The notes under the pieces were generated by a model. It was given only the letters and a program-made list of their open reading frames with translations. It ran no database searches and had not been told where the DNA came from. Positions 1 through 11,963 of a stretch of 64,000 nucleotides of DNA are shown piece after piece. Origin of the DNA: Halichoerus grypus (Eukaryota > Chordata > Mammalia > Carnivora > Phocidae); NCBI RefSeq assembly GCF_964656455.1, contig NC_135718.1, positions 131,237,966 through 131,301,965 of the forward strand, read 5' to 3'. A program made the position numbers and the translations under genes. Positions within the stretch are counted from its first letter, which is position 1. Each line of letters starts with the position of its first letter.

Positions 1-692
1 TTCCCAGATGTGACGATCAATGGGAAAAAGATCAAAGGGAGGGGTTGGTAGTGTTTATCAGGCAATTGGGTAAGGGATGTGTATACAATTTGAATGGTTA
101 GTCCACCTCACTGTTTTTGGGACAGAGGGCCGAGGATAGGGCTAGGGTTACAGGGGGCCAGAAGCAGCTATCTTCTTACTAGTGCTTTGAAGTTGGTCCA
201 TTTTTAGAAAAAAGTGTGTGTGTTTTAGGGGGATGGGGGAGGGAAATGATACTCATCTCTCTGTTCAATCAAAAAGAAAAAAAAAAAGAGAAAACAAAAA
301 CAAACCCAAAAAAACCAGAGCCCACTCACAAAGGGTTTCTCATTAGGGCCATGACTGAGTTTGCTAAAGCTAAACCAAACGTCCCCAGATCCTAGATGGA
401 AACCCCTGCCCCAACCCACCTCACCTGGAGGCACCCACCATGAAATTGCACTTGGTGATTGTCTCAAAAAATCTACTTGTACTGCTTATCTCAGTTCATC
501 TGTCCTGTCGGAATTCTTGCTATACAAACTTGGCTCAATGTATAAAAATTCCCATTGAAAATAATGAGAATTCAGTATCAAAGTGAAGTCCTAGAAAGAG
601 GTGGGAGTGTGGAGTGGGGTGGGGGAAGGAGAACGAAAGAAAAAATTCGAACAGAAAGTGCAGGGGGTAGGGGGAAAGGTTGAGTGACCAGG
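1..692 (-). other. SLC41A1: SLC41A1 3' UTR (partial, continues beyond the window)
   Basis: This follows the TAG stop at 693-695 on the minus strand. No sense-strand AATAAA or ATTAAA is visible down to base 1, so the transcript end is presumably outside the window; the human 3' UTR is long. A purine-rich stretch (plus strand about 265-310) is the only low-complexity part. No other gene is seen here. Confidence 0.75.
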
Positions 693-878
693 CTAGTCCC
701 CGACATCTGTGTCTCGGTCCCCAATGAGCCAGAGGACATGGAAGCTGAGTGCTAGGAGCCCAGTGCCAAGCAGGTCCCCCAGAGCGGTCAAGTACGGGAT
801 GGAGAAGTTGTCTGGGTCCAGGCCCCGGCCCCACATCCAGTGCACCATCCAGTCTGCGATGTACAGGAGAATCAGCAC
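693..878 (-). CDS. SLC41A1: SLC41A1 last coding exon (residues 454-514, stop)
   Basis: Acceptor CAG precedes GTG at 878. The exon encodes [10 protein letters not shown], then the second DPDN motif and the C-terminus ending DRDTDVGD, with a TAG stop at 693-695. Phase 0 entry. Confidence 0.97.
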   Translation of the reverse strand: MLILLYIADWMVHWMWGRGLDPDNFSIPYLTALGDLLGTGLLALSFHVLWLIGDRDTDVGD

Positions 879-3800
879 CTGGGGAGACAGAAGGGCCCGG
901 CCTATAGCCTTCCCCTCTCACCAGGGGGAGCCAGAGGCCACAGGATAGAGCACATTCATTGTATCCCTGGGGAATATGCTGCGGTGGTTCATCTTGCCAC
1001 CCCAGCCACCCCTTTATGTTCCTCTACTGCACAGTCACCGCCTGGAGCGGACCATCAGCGTCCCATGAGCCCTTGGTGGAGCATGATGCTGCTACTCCCA
1101 GGACCTCCCCCAACAGCATTACATTCTGCTCCCAAATTGACCAAGCGAGGGACTACCTAATCTAAGTCCTACTTATTGCAGCAGTTCAGCCCTCTTGCCT
1201 CTAATTCTGGGTCATCCTATTCTTGGGTCACTCCAGTGCCTGCCATGTGGGCCTCTGCAGGAGCCTGGCAGGGGGCTGGGGCCTGGAGCTTGCTTTTCAC
1301 ACAGGGATTTCTCCTCGGAGCAGAGCGGAATAAGGACAGTGTTTGAGGCTGCTGCCGGCACAGTTGTCTGAGTAACAGTCGATTATCCCAAGCTAGCTTC
1401 CTCCTGACCCTTTCCATTCTGCTGTTGTGGGCTCAAACAATGCAAGTCTAGTTTAACATGAGCCCTAGCAAAATAGAATTACGAGTAAGTCAGCCGAATA
1501 GAAAGCAGAGAGTGTGTATCAACGCAAAAGACATTTTGGATTATCTGCTGCTTTATCTGTGCCCTTCCTTCCCTTCCATGTCTACAGATCAAGAATGATG
1601 TCGATTAGCCCTTTGCTAGTGGGCGCAGGACCAGTAGCATCAACAACAGCTGGAAGTGCGTTAGAAATGCAGAATCCCGGGGCGCCTGGGTGGCTCGGTC
1701 GGTTGGACCTCTGCCTTCGGCTCAGGTCATGATCCTGGAGTCCTGAGATCGAGCCCCGTGCTGGGCTCCCTGCTGGGTGGGGAGTCTGCTTCTCCCTCTC
1801 CCTCTGCTCCTCCCCAGCTCATGCTCACCCTCTCTCTCTGTGTGTCTCTCAAATAAATGAATGAAATCGTTAAAAAAAAAAAAAAAAGGAAATGCAGAAT
1901 CTCAAGTCCTGCTCTTGATCTCCCAAATCAGAATCTGCACTTTAGCAAGACTCACATACACTTTGAAGTTGGCAAAGCACTTGATCTGGAATACCAGGGG
2001 AGAGTGGGCAGGCCTGCATCTTCTCTACGCTCAGCACCAGTCCTGACATCTGGGCTCCCTAAATGACCGCATCTGCGTGAGAATGAAGTGCTTTCTACCG
2101 GTAAATCTCCAACACAATCATTTGGGAGGGAGGTTTTACTCTTGACTGTACTTTGCAAAAACTGTGGTATGCAAATTCTGCCCGAAGAGGCTCAGATGCA
2201 GGAAATGGAGACCTTGGGGGATCCTGAAGCCAGAACTGATACCTAATTTTAGGCCAGCTTGGTGGTTCTCCTGTCTTCTCCCCGAGGCCGCCAGAGGCTC
2301 TGGTTCCAGCACCCTTCATGCTGCCCCTGCCTTGCACGCAGCTGCCTGGTGCTCCTCCCATGGCCTGCCCCCGGCCCTGCATGAGGGCCAGCCCCCCATC
2401 GCTTTGTGCCCTTTCCAGCAGCTGCAGAAGAGTCCCACATAAAGAGTGTGGCCCGGAGGACTTTGGGCCATGCTCCAGGAAGAGCATGGCAGCAGCTCTC
2501 CCCTCATTGCAGCGTCGTCCCAGGGACACATGGCTGAGCCGGAGGGAGCAAAGCGATCAGGAAGAACCTCTCTAGGGCACTCAGTGCCCTGCCCTGGCCT
2601 GCCGCAGGCCTAGAGAAGACCGCAGAGGTGAGAGGGGGAGCCCAGGGCTAAGCCCCAGCCGCAGGCCCCGGGCATCCCCGCCTCCGCTTTCCCCACCGAG
2701 GGCACTTAACTCCTCTGTGCAGGGGAGTGCACAGCAGGGCAAGAGCATGTGGCTGGTTCTCGGCCCAGCCCTCGCCAAGACGTCCCAACACACAGCCTTT
2801 TTAAGGTTTGGGGTGAGAGGCTGGAGGACGAGTGGTCACCCAGAGGGGACTGGTTAAATGAAATTAGGTACATCTACAGGGTAGAAGAACGCAACCATAA
2901 CAAGTCAGGGTGCTCTTCCCTTTATGTACAGACGTGGAATGATGTCTAAGATAAACTGTGCTGTGAAAACACAGGGCGTGGACAGTGTGTAGAGTATGCT
3001 ACATGCGTGTAAAAAAAAAGGAAAACAAGAAAAATTATACGTTTGCTTGAATAAATATAGAAGAGGCTTGAAGGATATACAAGACATGGACTACATGGAC
3101 GGCCGGGAGGAAGAGGCTGGGTGGCAGAAAGAGGGCGGGAAAGAAGAGCTTTCACTGTGAACCTTTAAAAAGTTTTGAACGATGGGACTGTTATTACCAC
3201 TCAAAAGTCAAGTCTATGGAAATTGACAATGTCTGATAGGGCGAGTGTGGCTCCAAGGGGAGCGTGGGAGGAGGGCTCATGAGGAGGGGACAGTTCTGTG
3301 TCTTGACCGTGGTGCTGGATGAACGGATCGACACGGGACAGAACCGCACAGAATTACATACACACACACACACGCACACGCACACACACATGGGTGTGTG
3401 TAAAACTGGTGTAACTGGAGTAAGCCCCGTGGATTGTTCCGACGCTGACTGGTTGGTTTTGTGATTGTACTGAGTTATGTGAGATGTTACTGGTGGGGGA
3501 AACCGGCTGAAGAGTACATGGGGCCTCTGTGTCCATAAATTATGCAACTTCTTGTGAATGTATAATTCTTTCAAAATAAGAAGATGAAAAAAAAATGGGC
3601 TAACACTACAAGGGAGAGAGTGGATTGTATCACGGAACGGCAAGGCTGGACAGGATCCTCCAGGTGACCTAGTGTGGTGTTTTGACACTTTTTTAAGTTG
3701 TGAAACCCTTCATTCAAATGACATTTTCTAAGGAAGCCCCAGCATGCAAAACACCCGAGAGGAGCTCTGTGGCCAGGCCAGTGGGGGTGCCCCCCAGGCC

Positions 3801-6800
3801 CACCTGCCCAGCACCCTACAACCACCACCTGCCTACAAACCACCACATTGGGGCCATTCCTCTCAAATGGCAAATGTATCCTGGAGGCTCAGAGAAGTAA
3901 AGCAACTGGGCCAGAGTCACACAGCACGTTGGTGACTCTGCCGGAACCACGGCCTGTTCTCCAGAGCCCCTGTCCCGTGTTTCTTGGCCACCCGGTCCCA
4001 GAACGAGAGGCGGCAGAGGGTGCGGCAGGCCCTCCCCGCGCTCCTGCCTGCCCGTACCTGGAGCAGTGCGGCTGTCATGTAGAAGAGGATGAAGATGAAC
4101 GTGAGCGTGGTGTGCCCGCCCTGCATACAGCTGATGGTGTAGAGGAACACCAGGTGTCCTGGAACCACAAGGAGGAAGAGGACTCGGGCCGAGCGAGAAT
4201 TCACATCTGGGACCAGGGGAGAGAGCGGGGCGTGGGGGGGAGTGAGGAGGAGGAGCCCTGGCCCCAGAAGGCCTTTCAGGCCAGAGGTGCCCCACTCCAC
4301 CCCAGGACGGCAGGTGGCTGATGGTCTCTACCGCTCCACCCCGAGGTCCCCAGCCCCCATGGCGTCCGCGGAAAGGACAGTCTTCCTGCCTGGGATCTGC
4401 TCTCCAGAGAGCTGGTGTGGCCCAGCCAGGGCCCAGCTGTTTCTGAGGGGAGGTCCCCTCATTGTTGGCCCCCTCCCTCCAGGGCTGGAACGGACCAGGA
4501 GGCCGGGACTCTGTCATTACCAGGACTGAAGAAGGTGGTACAAGGACTGGGGCAGCGGCGAGGGGCTTGCTCGGAGTTCTCCCCTGGCATCCCATTCATG
4601 TGCAGGAAGGTGGAGATGCGGCTGGCCTGCACTGCCACCAGATTGCCCCCAACACCTGTAGAGTGACAGAAGCGCTGAGACGGGGCAGAGTGAGGCGTGG
4701 GGAGGGCGTGACACATTCACCAGTCCCCAGGAGAAGAGTGAGACTCCAAGAAGGAAGACAAAGACCGCCCCCCCCCAGGAAGTCTTCCAGGTTGCTTCTA
4801 CCCTCCCGTCTATGGACACGTGGCCATCCCACGTGCCCCTAGGGGGGCTGAGAGTGCAGGAAGGGCACAGGCCGATCTGCACACGTAGGCAGCCTGTGCC
4901 CCCGCCGTCCCACACAACCAGGGCGACAAGGCCTTGCCCTGCCCAGCCTCTCTCCGCAGCTCTGAGCAGACCCAGGCTCCTGTGCTCGTTCTAGGAGCCA
5001 AGTTCAAGTGTCGGGTTTGAGCTCTGGACTCTGGTGCCTCTCCTAGGAACCGTGCTTGTTGCTGTTTACCCTCCCACCCCGACCTCTTCCCTGCTCTTCG
5101 CAGCCTTGCCTTGAGCTCTGAGAGCCTGACCTACAGACCGCATCACCCATGCTCTGCTGCTGGCTGCTCATCGGGTTTCAACAGGAGCCAGCAGGACACA
5201 CTCAGAGAGGGTGGAAGGAGAGAGAGCTCACGTATTTTTTTCCTTATCCCTCTCTTTTTGGCAGTGGCTTACCCCTGTCAGGGGCAGAGGAGTGTTCTCT
5301 CTAGGCTCCTCTAATGTTATTTTCTCCTCTTGACCCTGGAGGACGAGGGCTTCCGGTTGTTGCTAATCTCTGGGTCCCTCCCCGGCTCCCCGCTCTGTGA
5401 GCAGCCCCTTTGATAAAGTCCTGAACTGTCTGAGCCGGATGCTCTTGCTGCCGGAGTCCTGACTGATACAAAGGCCCCACGTCCTTTTCTCCTGCCCCTC
5501 TCCTTTCCCCCGGCAGCTGATGCCAAGACCTCACCATTAATCACAGGCGTGAAGACAGCCATCCCTGCGAAGTTGGGGTCGGAGACAGTCTTGTCCAAGA
5601 TGAGGCCTCCCACACTACACAGACAAAGACAAAGTGACACAAAGATCACCGACAGGTAGTATTCCAGGTCCGGGGATGACAGGCCCATCTGGCCTTGGGG
5701 AGCAAGGGGCTCCCAGGGGTCCCTTGTCTCCTAGTCCTTGCCTCCTTTGCCAGAACCAGTTGCTGCTTATAATATTGAGACTTGGCACAGCGCTCCCCAG
5801 AGCAAGCTGGTGGCATGGGGTCAGGCCCCTGCCTCCTGTACTGGCTCCCCCCCCCCCCGTTGGCTAGAGGAGCCCAGGGCGAGCAGCCCACAAGGACCGC
5901 TGTTCTGCCCACTCAGTATTTATTTCCCCTTGTGGCAACAGTACTGGGCTCTTTCCCAGGAACTACGTCTCTCAAACTCAGTCAGGTGACATTGCTCCAA
6001 GGATGGCTAGGCCCCAGCCCCATCCAATCAGAGCATCACTTCCCTGAGGCCACAGTGAGTCAGGGATAGCCATGTGAATGGATGAGAGCCAGTGAAATTC
6101 TCTGGCGGGACTCTGTGGAACTGTGAACTTCTTCCCCCCGGAGTTAGTATGAACCTGGAGCCATAGGCCATCACCCGGAAAAGCAGAGCCGAGAGATACA
6201 GAACATCGCAGCCCTGATGCCCCTGAATCCAGCTGTGCCGTTTTCGTACCCTAAGCCAGCGCATTCTGCTTTTCAAGGAAACCCACGTCAGATGGTTCTG
6301 TCACATGTGACAGAAGGACATGGAGCGGATACACTCTGGAAGGCGTTTCTAGGCTCTGTACCACATTTCCCGTCTCCAGGGCTCAATAGGGAGGCTGTGG
6401 CGGGGTGAGAAGGGGGTGAGGGTGTCCCAAGGGCCCAAGCCTACCTACTGATGGCCATGGCAATGATGACAGGCTCCCAGCCCGAGTACAACACCTCCCT
6501 TGTGGCTGGGCTCCGTCGGGCCAGCACCACCCAGACAGGCAGCAGGGCCACGAAGAAGGCGCACACCAGGGGGTAGATGTATTGCCAGTTATCTGAGGGA
6601 GGCAGAGACGACAGGGAGGTGAGCACTGCGGCGCCCGGCTCAGGCCTCCCCCGGTTCGGCCCCGGCCACCATGCTGGCAGATCAGCAGGAACCCCACACC
6701 AGGTGCCTGGATCATCAATCCTCCCGGCAAGCCCAGGAGAGGGGGGGCAGGCAGCCTTGTCCTTTGTGTAGATGAGGAAACCAAGCTGAGAGCTTCCCAG

Positions 6801-9800
6801 GCCTGGGGCTAATCAGGGGCAGAGACCAGCTTCTAACGTTCCTTGCTTGGAGCCCCAGAAATCCCTGTCTCCCCACCCCCCATGCTGCAAGCAGATTCCA
6901 GGCTTCAGCTCCTCTCCTTCAGCCTTTCACCTTTACTCCTCCCAGGCAAGTAGGAGTCCACAGGACCAGGCAGGAATATATTTCTCAGATACTTTCCCCT
7001 GTGCCCCTGCTGCTTTGCGTGACTTTGAGCCAAGCTCGGGGGCAGAGGGGGAGTTAGTACAAAACTGCGCTCCAACCACACGGTTAAGAACATAGGGAAA
7101 ATCCTTACACCTTTGCAAACCCACTGCTGTCTCTCCCAAATCCCACCCGGGGGTCCACCCTGGTCACACCCTCAGTGGCCTCAGCCTCACCCCGCTCCAG
7201 GTAGAGTCCCCAGCTGATGCCTGAGAGCAGTGCCAAGGTGATGAGGTCACCCAGGCTGGCGGCAATGGGCGTGGCCACGTTGTCTGGGTTGATTCCAATC
7301 TTTCGAGAGCCAATGATGACTCCAATCATGATCATACCTGGGGAGGAAGGGGAGGGGCCGGGCGGGGTGAGAAGAGATAAAAGGGGTATCAACAAACAAA
7401 AGGAGAGACTGCAGGTGCCAGGCCCGGGGGGGCCCCCCCTCCCCCGCCCGGCCCTCCCTTCCTTACCCAACACCAGGGAGGCAATGAAGGCCGTGGCCAC
7501 GCTGCCAGCACAGAGCAGGAAGGCGTGTGGGATACTGAAGTGGCCGTCAGGGATCCAGCCAAAGACGACGGCTGCGATGGACGCCAGGAAGCCCACGACC
7601 GTGGCCTGCACCTGAGGCGGGGGTGCTTAACTCAAGAGAGCCCGGGGGCAGCGGGGTTCCTAGCGGGGGTGGCCCGAGCGCTGGGCCGGCCCTCTTCCCG
7701 GCTCTCTGCAGCCCCAGGAGGCAGGCTGGGCTGGACTGTGCAGTCCGCCCAGGCTGGAATGATGTCTTTATTTATTTAGTTTCACACCAGACACTGGGCC
7801 TGGGCAGCGTACCCCGCAGGAGCCCAGGACATGTTACTGGCTGAAGGAGCCAGTCATCCCCTCTGGGGACTGGGGTGAGAATCAGCAGAGCCTGAGCCTT
7901 CAGTCAGGAGACAAGGCCTGGGACTCGAGGGGGAAGACTCCCAGTCTGGAACCCGTGTCGCCTCACACGGAGATGGGACAACAGTGGCCGAGGACAGCCC
8001 AGCCCTCCCGAGTCCGATTCGTGGGAACTCGAGCCCAGTGGACCCCTGCAAGCCGAGGACTGACATGGGACCTGCTGGGGCCCTCCCCGTCTTGGCCGCT
8101 TGCCTGGGAAACTTGGTTACCTCCTAGAGCTGCTTCGGGACAGGCCAGCTCGGCAGGATGCTGGCGCCTCGCTCACAAGCTGGCTGGGGCTGAACTCAGT
8201 CTTTCAGATTCCTGACTAAGGGGGAAGCTTAGCCCACCCTCTCTGGTCTCGGCTTTCTTACCTGGATGAGGGCCATGTTCCCAGTGATCATCCGCCAGAG
8301 CTCCTTGGGTGTGTCCATGTGCCCAATGTTGGCCTGGGAGAGGGGGGGGGGGGGCTGGAGCTCCAGGCTGGGAAAGGCCTGCGGCTCCATCTGTTAGGAC
8401 CCTGCCTGGATCAGGAGGCAGTGAGTGGGGTCTAAGACGCTGGGACCGGGACATAACCCCCAGGGAAAGTGAAGCAGCATTAAGGGGGCCGGAAGAAGGA
8501 AGGAGCTAAAGAGCCTGAGCTCCTGCAGCTGGGCGGGGGCGGAAAGGGGGCTCCCAAGCCAGCCCCCTCTCTTCTCCTTTTCTCAGGACAACTGCTGAGC
8601 AGAAGCAGATTCCGTCCCGTGGGCTGCTCATCTGGGAAGCCCATTTCCACATGGGTCAGAGGGACCCGATTGCTGGCTCTGAAGCCAGCTTCCCATTCTA
8701 GGGCAGGAAAGGTCAGCTGCTGGTGTGGGACTGAGGCTGCCAAAGGGTGTGGGAAGAATGAGGTGGCACGGGAGTGGGCCGGAAGTCAGGCAGGGTGGGC
8801 AGGCTGGACAGGCTGCCACTCTCTCTGCGGCCTTCTCTAGACTTGTAGCCACAGGGGCCATCCCTGCCACCCGGCTCCCCTGGCCTCCCGAGTTTTATTG
8901 CTTCCCACCTCCCACCCCATGGCCCTGTATCCGGTTCAGTCTCTGGGCCATCACGGCCGATCTATGGGGCTGTGGGCAGGGAGAGTGATAAGCAGCCCCC
9001 TCGCTGTCTAGTCCCTTAATGAAGAGTAAGCTGCCATGAGGGAAAGGGAAGGGGATGGACGGGGGGCTGGGAAGGCCTGGCTCTGCTCCTGCCCAGCTGC
9101 AGAGTAGGGCTGGAGATCAGAGGAGGCCCCCATCTGTGCAGGTGGAGGGACCAGCATGATGCTTGCCTGTCAAAGCTGCACAAACAGTCACGAGGCGGGT
9201 TGCGGAGCAGGGGGTGAGGCAAGAGTCCAGGGACGGCTGGGACATCCAGAAACCGAGCCTGGGAACCACTCTGGGCAGGGAGCCCCTGCCCAGGAGCAGG
9301 ACACCCAGGCTGGAATCTCCCTACACCTTCCCACCCCAGCCCCACACTCCAGGCCTGGGCGCTTGGGAAAGGCCTGCAGTGATCTCTCAGTCTGGCTCTG
9401 TGCTGCCCCAAGTCTTCTGTGTGTCCCATGCTTCCCCGCCAGGACACTCACTGCAGTGGACAGCCTCGATGCCAGGGTCATTTCCAGGTTCCCCTTAAGC
9501 CCCAGCAGTGCAGGCACCAGGATGAAGACCTCTGTCACCTTCTGGAAGACTTCCCAGTGCTACAAGGTGAAAACAGAACCCAGGAATTTCAGTGCCCCAA
9601 ACGGCTGGCATCAGGTTGAACAGAGAGTCTGGGATCAGAGGCTTGAGGAGGAAGCGGAATCAGCAGGGCGTGAGCACGCCAGCGCCTTTTCTCCAAGAAT
9701 CCTGGACCCAAACCAAGACCATGGTGCTCCAACAACACAGCCCCCCCTTCCTGCCACCCAGAAATGGGGACACATGGAGGGGCTCATCCAGGCAGGAGAC

Positions 9801-11842
9801 CCCAGCCTGGCTTCACTCCCCCTGCCTGCTTTCTGGAGGTGAGGGACAGGAGGTGAGGGCCCACACGGCTGTCACCCCAGGCTGGCTTACACGCCAGAAC
9901 TCCTTTGTGATCCCCCCTCAAATAGCAATCCCCAACCTCTTTGCCTTCAGTCCAGTTTCTCCGTGGCCTCAACCTTGGGTGGTGTTGTCTCAGCTGTTGA
10001 GAGCTGGGCTCCATGGGGCTGGGGCTGAGGAGATTAGAGTTTGTTTGGTTTCTGTGTCCAAGGGCTTTGGGCCTCAGCCACAGCAACTCTCCTCTTCAAT
10101 AGGCTCTGAATTAACACCAGGGCCCCCAAACCTCTGCGTGCTGGTTTGCAAGAGGCTTTTTATGTCTCCTCTGCAGTCCCTCACCCCACATACCTCCCCC
10201 AGGCTCTCAGGAGAGGCGAGGGGGATATATACTCACTGCGGGATATATCCCCTGCAGGAAGAGCAATGGACTAGGGGTCAGGAGACATGGGTTCTAGTCC
10301 CGGGCCTATCGGGCTTGGCTCTCCCACCAGCTCCTTCAGCCAAGAGCTCTTCGGTGCCGACTGCGTGCTAGGCTGCTTGTAAGCACTCTATGTTGTACAG
10401 TTTCTCATTTCGACCGATCAACAGTCCACTCAGGTGGGGGCTATCTTTATCCCCATTTTGTGAATGAGGAAAATGAATTTCAGAGGGCACTATGCTTGTT
10501 CGTGCTAAGTGGGAAAAACCAAGGAGCCAGGATTGGCTATTTGAAAGCTACTTATTTGCAAGTGAAATCGAAGACTGGCAAAAAAGCCTGGGTTTGCGTC
10601 TCCCTGCCCGGCGCTAACTGCCACATGGGTTCCTTTATTTGTTCTTTATTTGTTTTAGAAATGGTTTGGAGAGTGAGGAGGGGGCAGGTGGCCAGGCGGG
10701 CATATGGAGGTTGACGAGGGGGTCATGGTCAGGAGGCAGAGCGCTGTAGGTGTGAGGACACCGGACTGAGAGCCTTGGGTCTCCTACAGAGACCACAGGG
10801 ATGGGCCTCATGCTACCTCCCCAGTGTCCTCCCCAGCTGGTCCCCGGACGAGCCTGGGGACCTCAGACACACTACGGGGGCCTCAAGCTCCCGACTGTAA
10901 AATGTACAATTCAGGGGCCACGTCGGAGGGTCTCTAAAGGCAGTTCCAGCATTGACACTCCATAGTTAAGAAGGAGGACGGCTGCAAATCAAACCCACAA
11001 TGAGATTTATCACCTTATGCCCATCAAGATGGCTACTACAAAGATACCCCAGAAAGCAACAAGTGTCGGCAAGGGCATGGAGACACCCGAATCCTTGTAC
11101 ACTATTGGTGGGGCCACAGAACGCTCCATTGCCTATGGAAAACAGTAGGGAGGGTCCCCCCAAAACTAAAAATAGAACTACCATATGAGCCAGCAATCTC
11201 ACTGCTGGGTATATATCCCAAAGAAGCAAAAGCAGAGTCTTGAAGAGATATTTGCTCACCCACGTTCCTAGCAGCATTACTCACAATGGCCGAGAGGTAT
11301 AAGCAACCCAGGTGTCCACCGATGGATGAATGGACACACGAAAGGTGTATACGTCCAATGGAATGGTATTCATCCTTCAAAAGGAAGGACCTTCTGACCT
11401 GTGCTACAACATGGATAAACTTTAAGGACATTATACTAAAGTGAAAGAAGCCAGTCACGAGAAGACAAATAGTGTATGATTCCACTTATATAAAGTATCT
11501 AAAGTCGTCAAATTCATAGAAATAAAAAGTAGAATGGTCGGTTGCCAGGGGCTGGAAGGGGATTTAGTGCTTAGGGTTTCAGTTTTGCAAGATGAAAAGT
11601 TTCAGAGCTGTTGCACAACAATGTAATATAACAACTACCAAACTGTACATTTAAAAATGGGTAAGGTGGGGCGCCTGGGTGGCTCAGTTGGTTAAACGAC
11701 TGCCTTCGGCTCAGGTCACGATTCTGGAGTCCTGGGATCGAGTCCCGCATCGGGCTCCCTGCTCAGCGGGGAGTCTGCTTCTCCCTCTGACCTCCCCCCT
11801 CTCATGTGCTCTCTCTCATTCTCTCTCTCAAATAAATAAATA

Positions 11843-11881
<39 letters not shown>

Positions 11882-11923
11882 AAAATGGGTAAGGTGATCA
11901 ATTTTGTTATGTGTTTTTTTAAC

Positions 11924-11963
<40 letters not shown>

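Larger units (their letters stand above)
4207..9451 (-). other. SLC41A1: SLC41A1 short introns between coding exons
   Basis: The introns here (314, 879, 830, 598, 129, 650 and 1,118 nt) are GC-rich and I see no Can-SINE or young L1 in them. Homopolymers occur at 5,849-5,858 (C run) and 8,342-8,354 (G run). Parts of 5,300-5,480 and 5,900-6,240 look like decayed ancient repeats I cannot assign. Confidence 0.6.

Noticed and set aside
3194..4595. Long open frames on both strands around SLC41A1's penultimate exon (for example minus 3,816-4,595)
   Set aside because: They are off-frame shadows of the coding exon at 4,058-4,206 and GC-rich introns; no conserved family.
9156..10371. Plus-strand open frames of 228 and 259 codons in the SLC41A1 intron
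   Set aside because: They cross the antisense of a real coding exon and intronic sequence with no domain, and no splice structure supports them.
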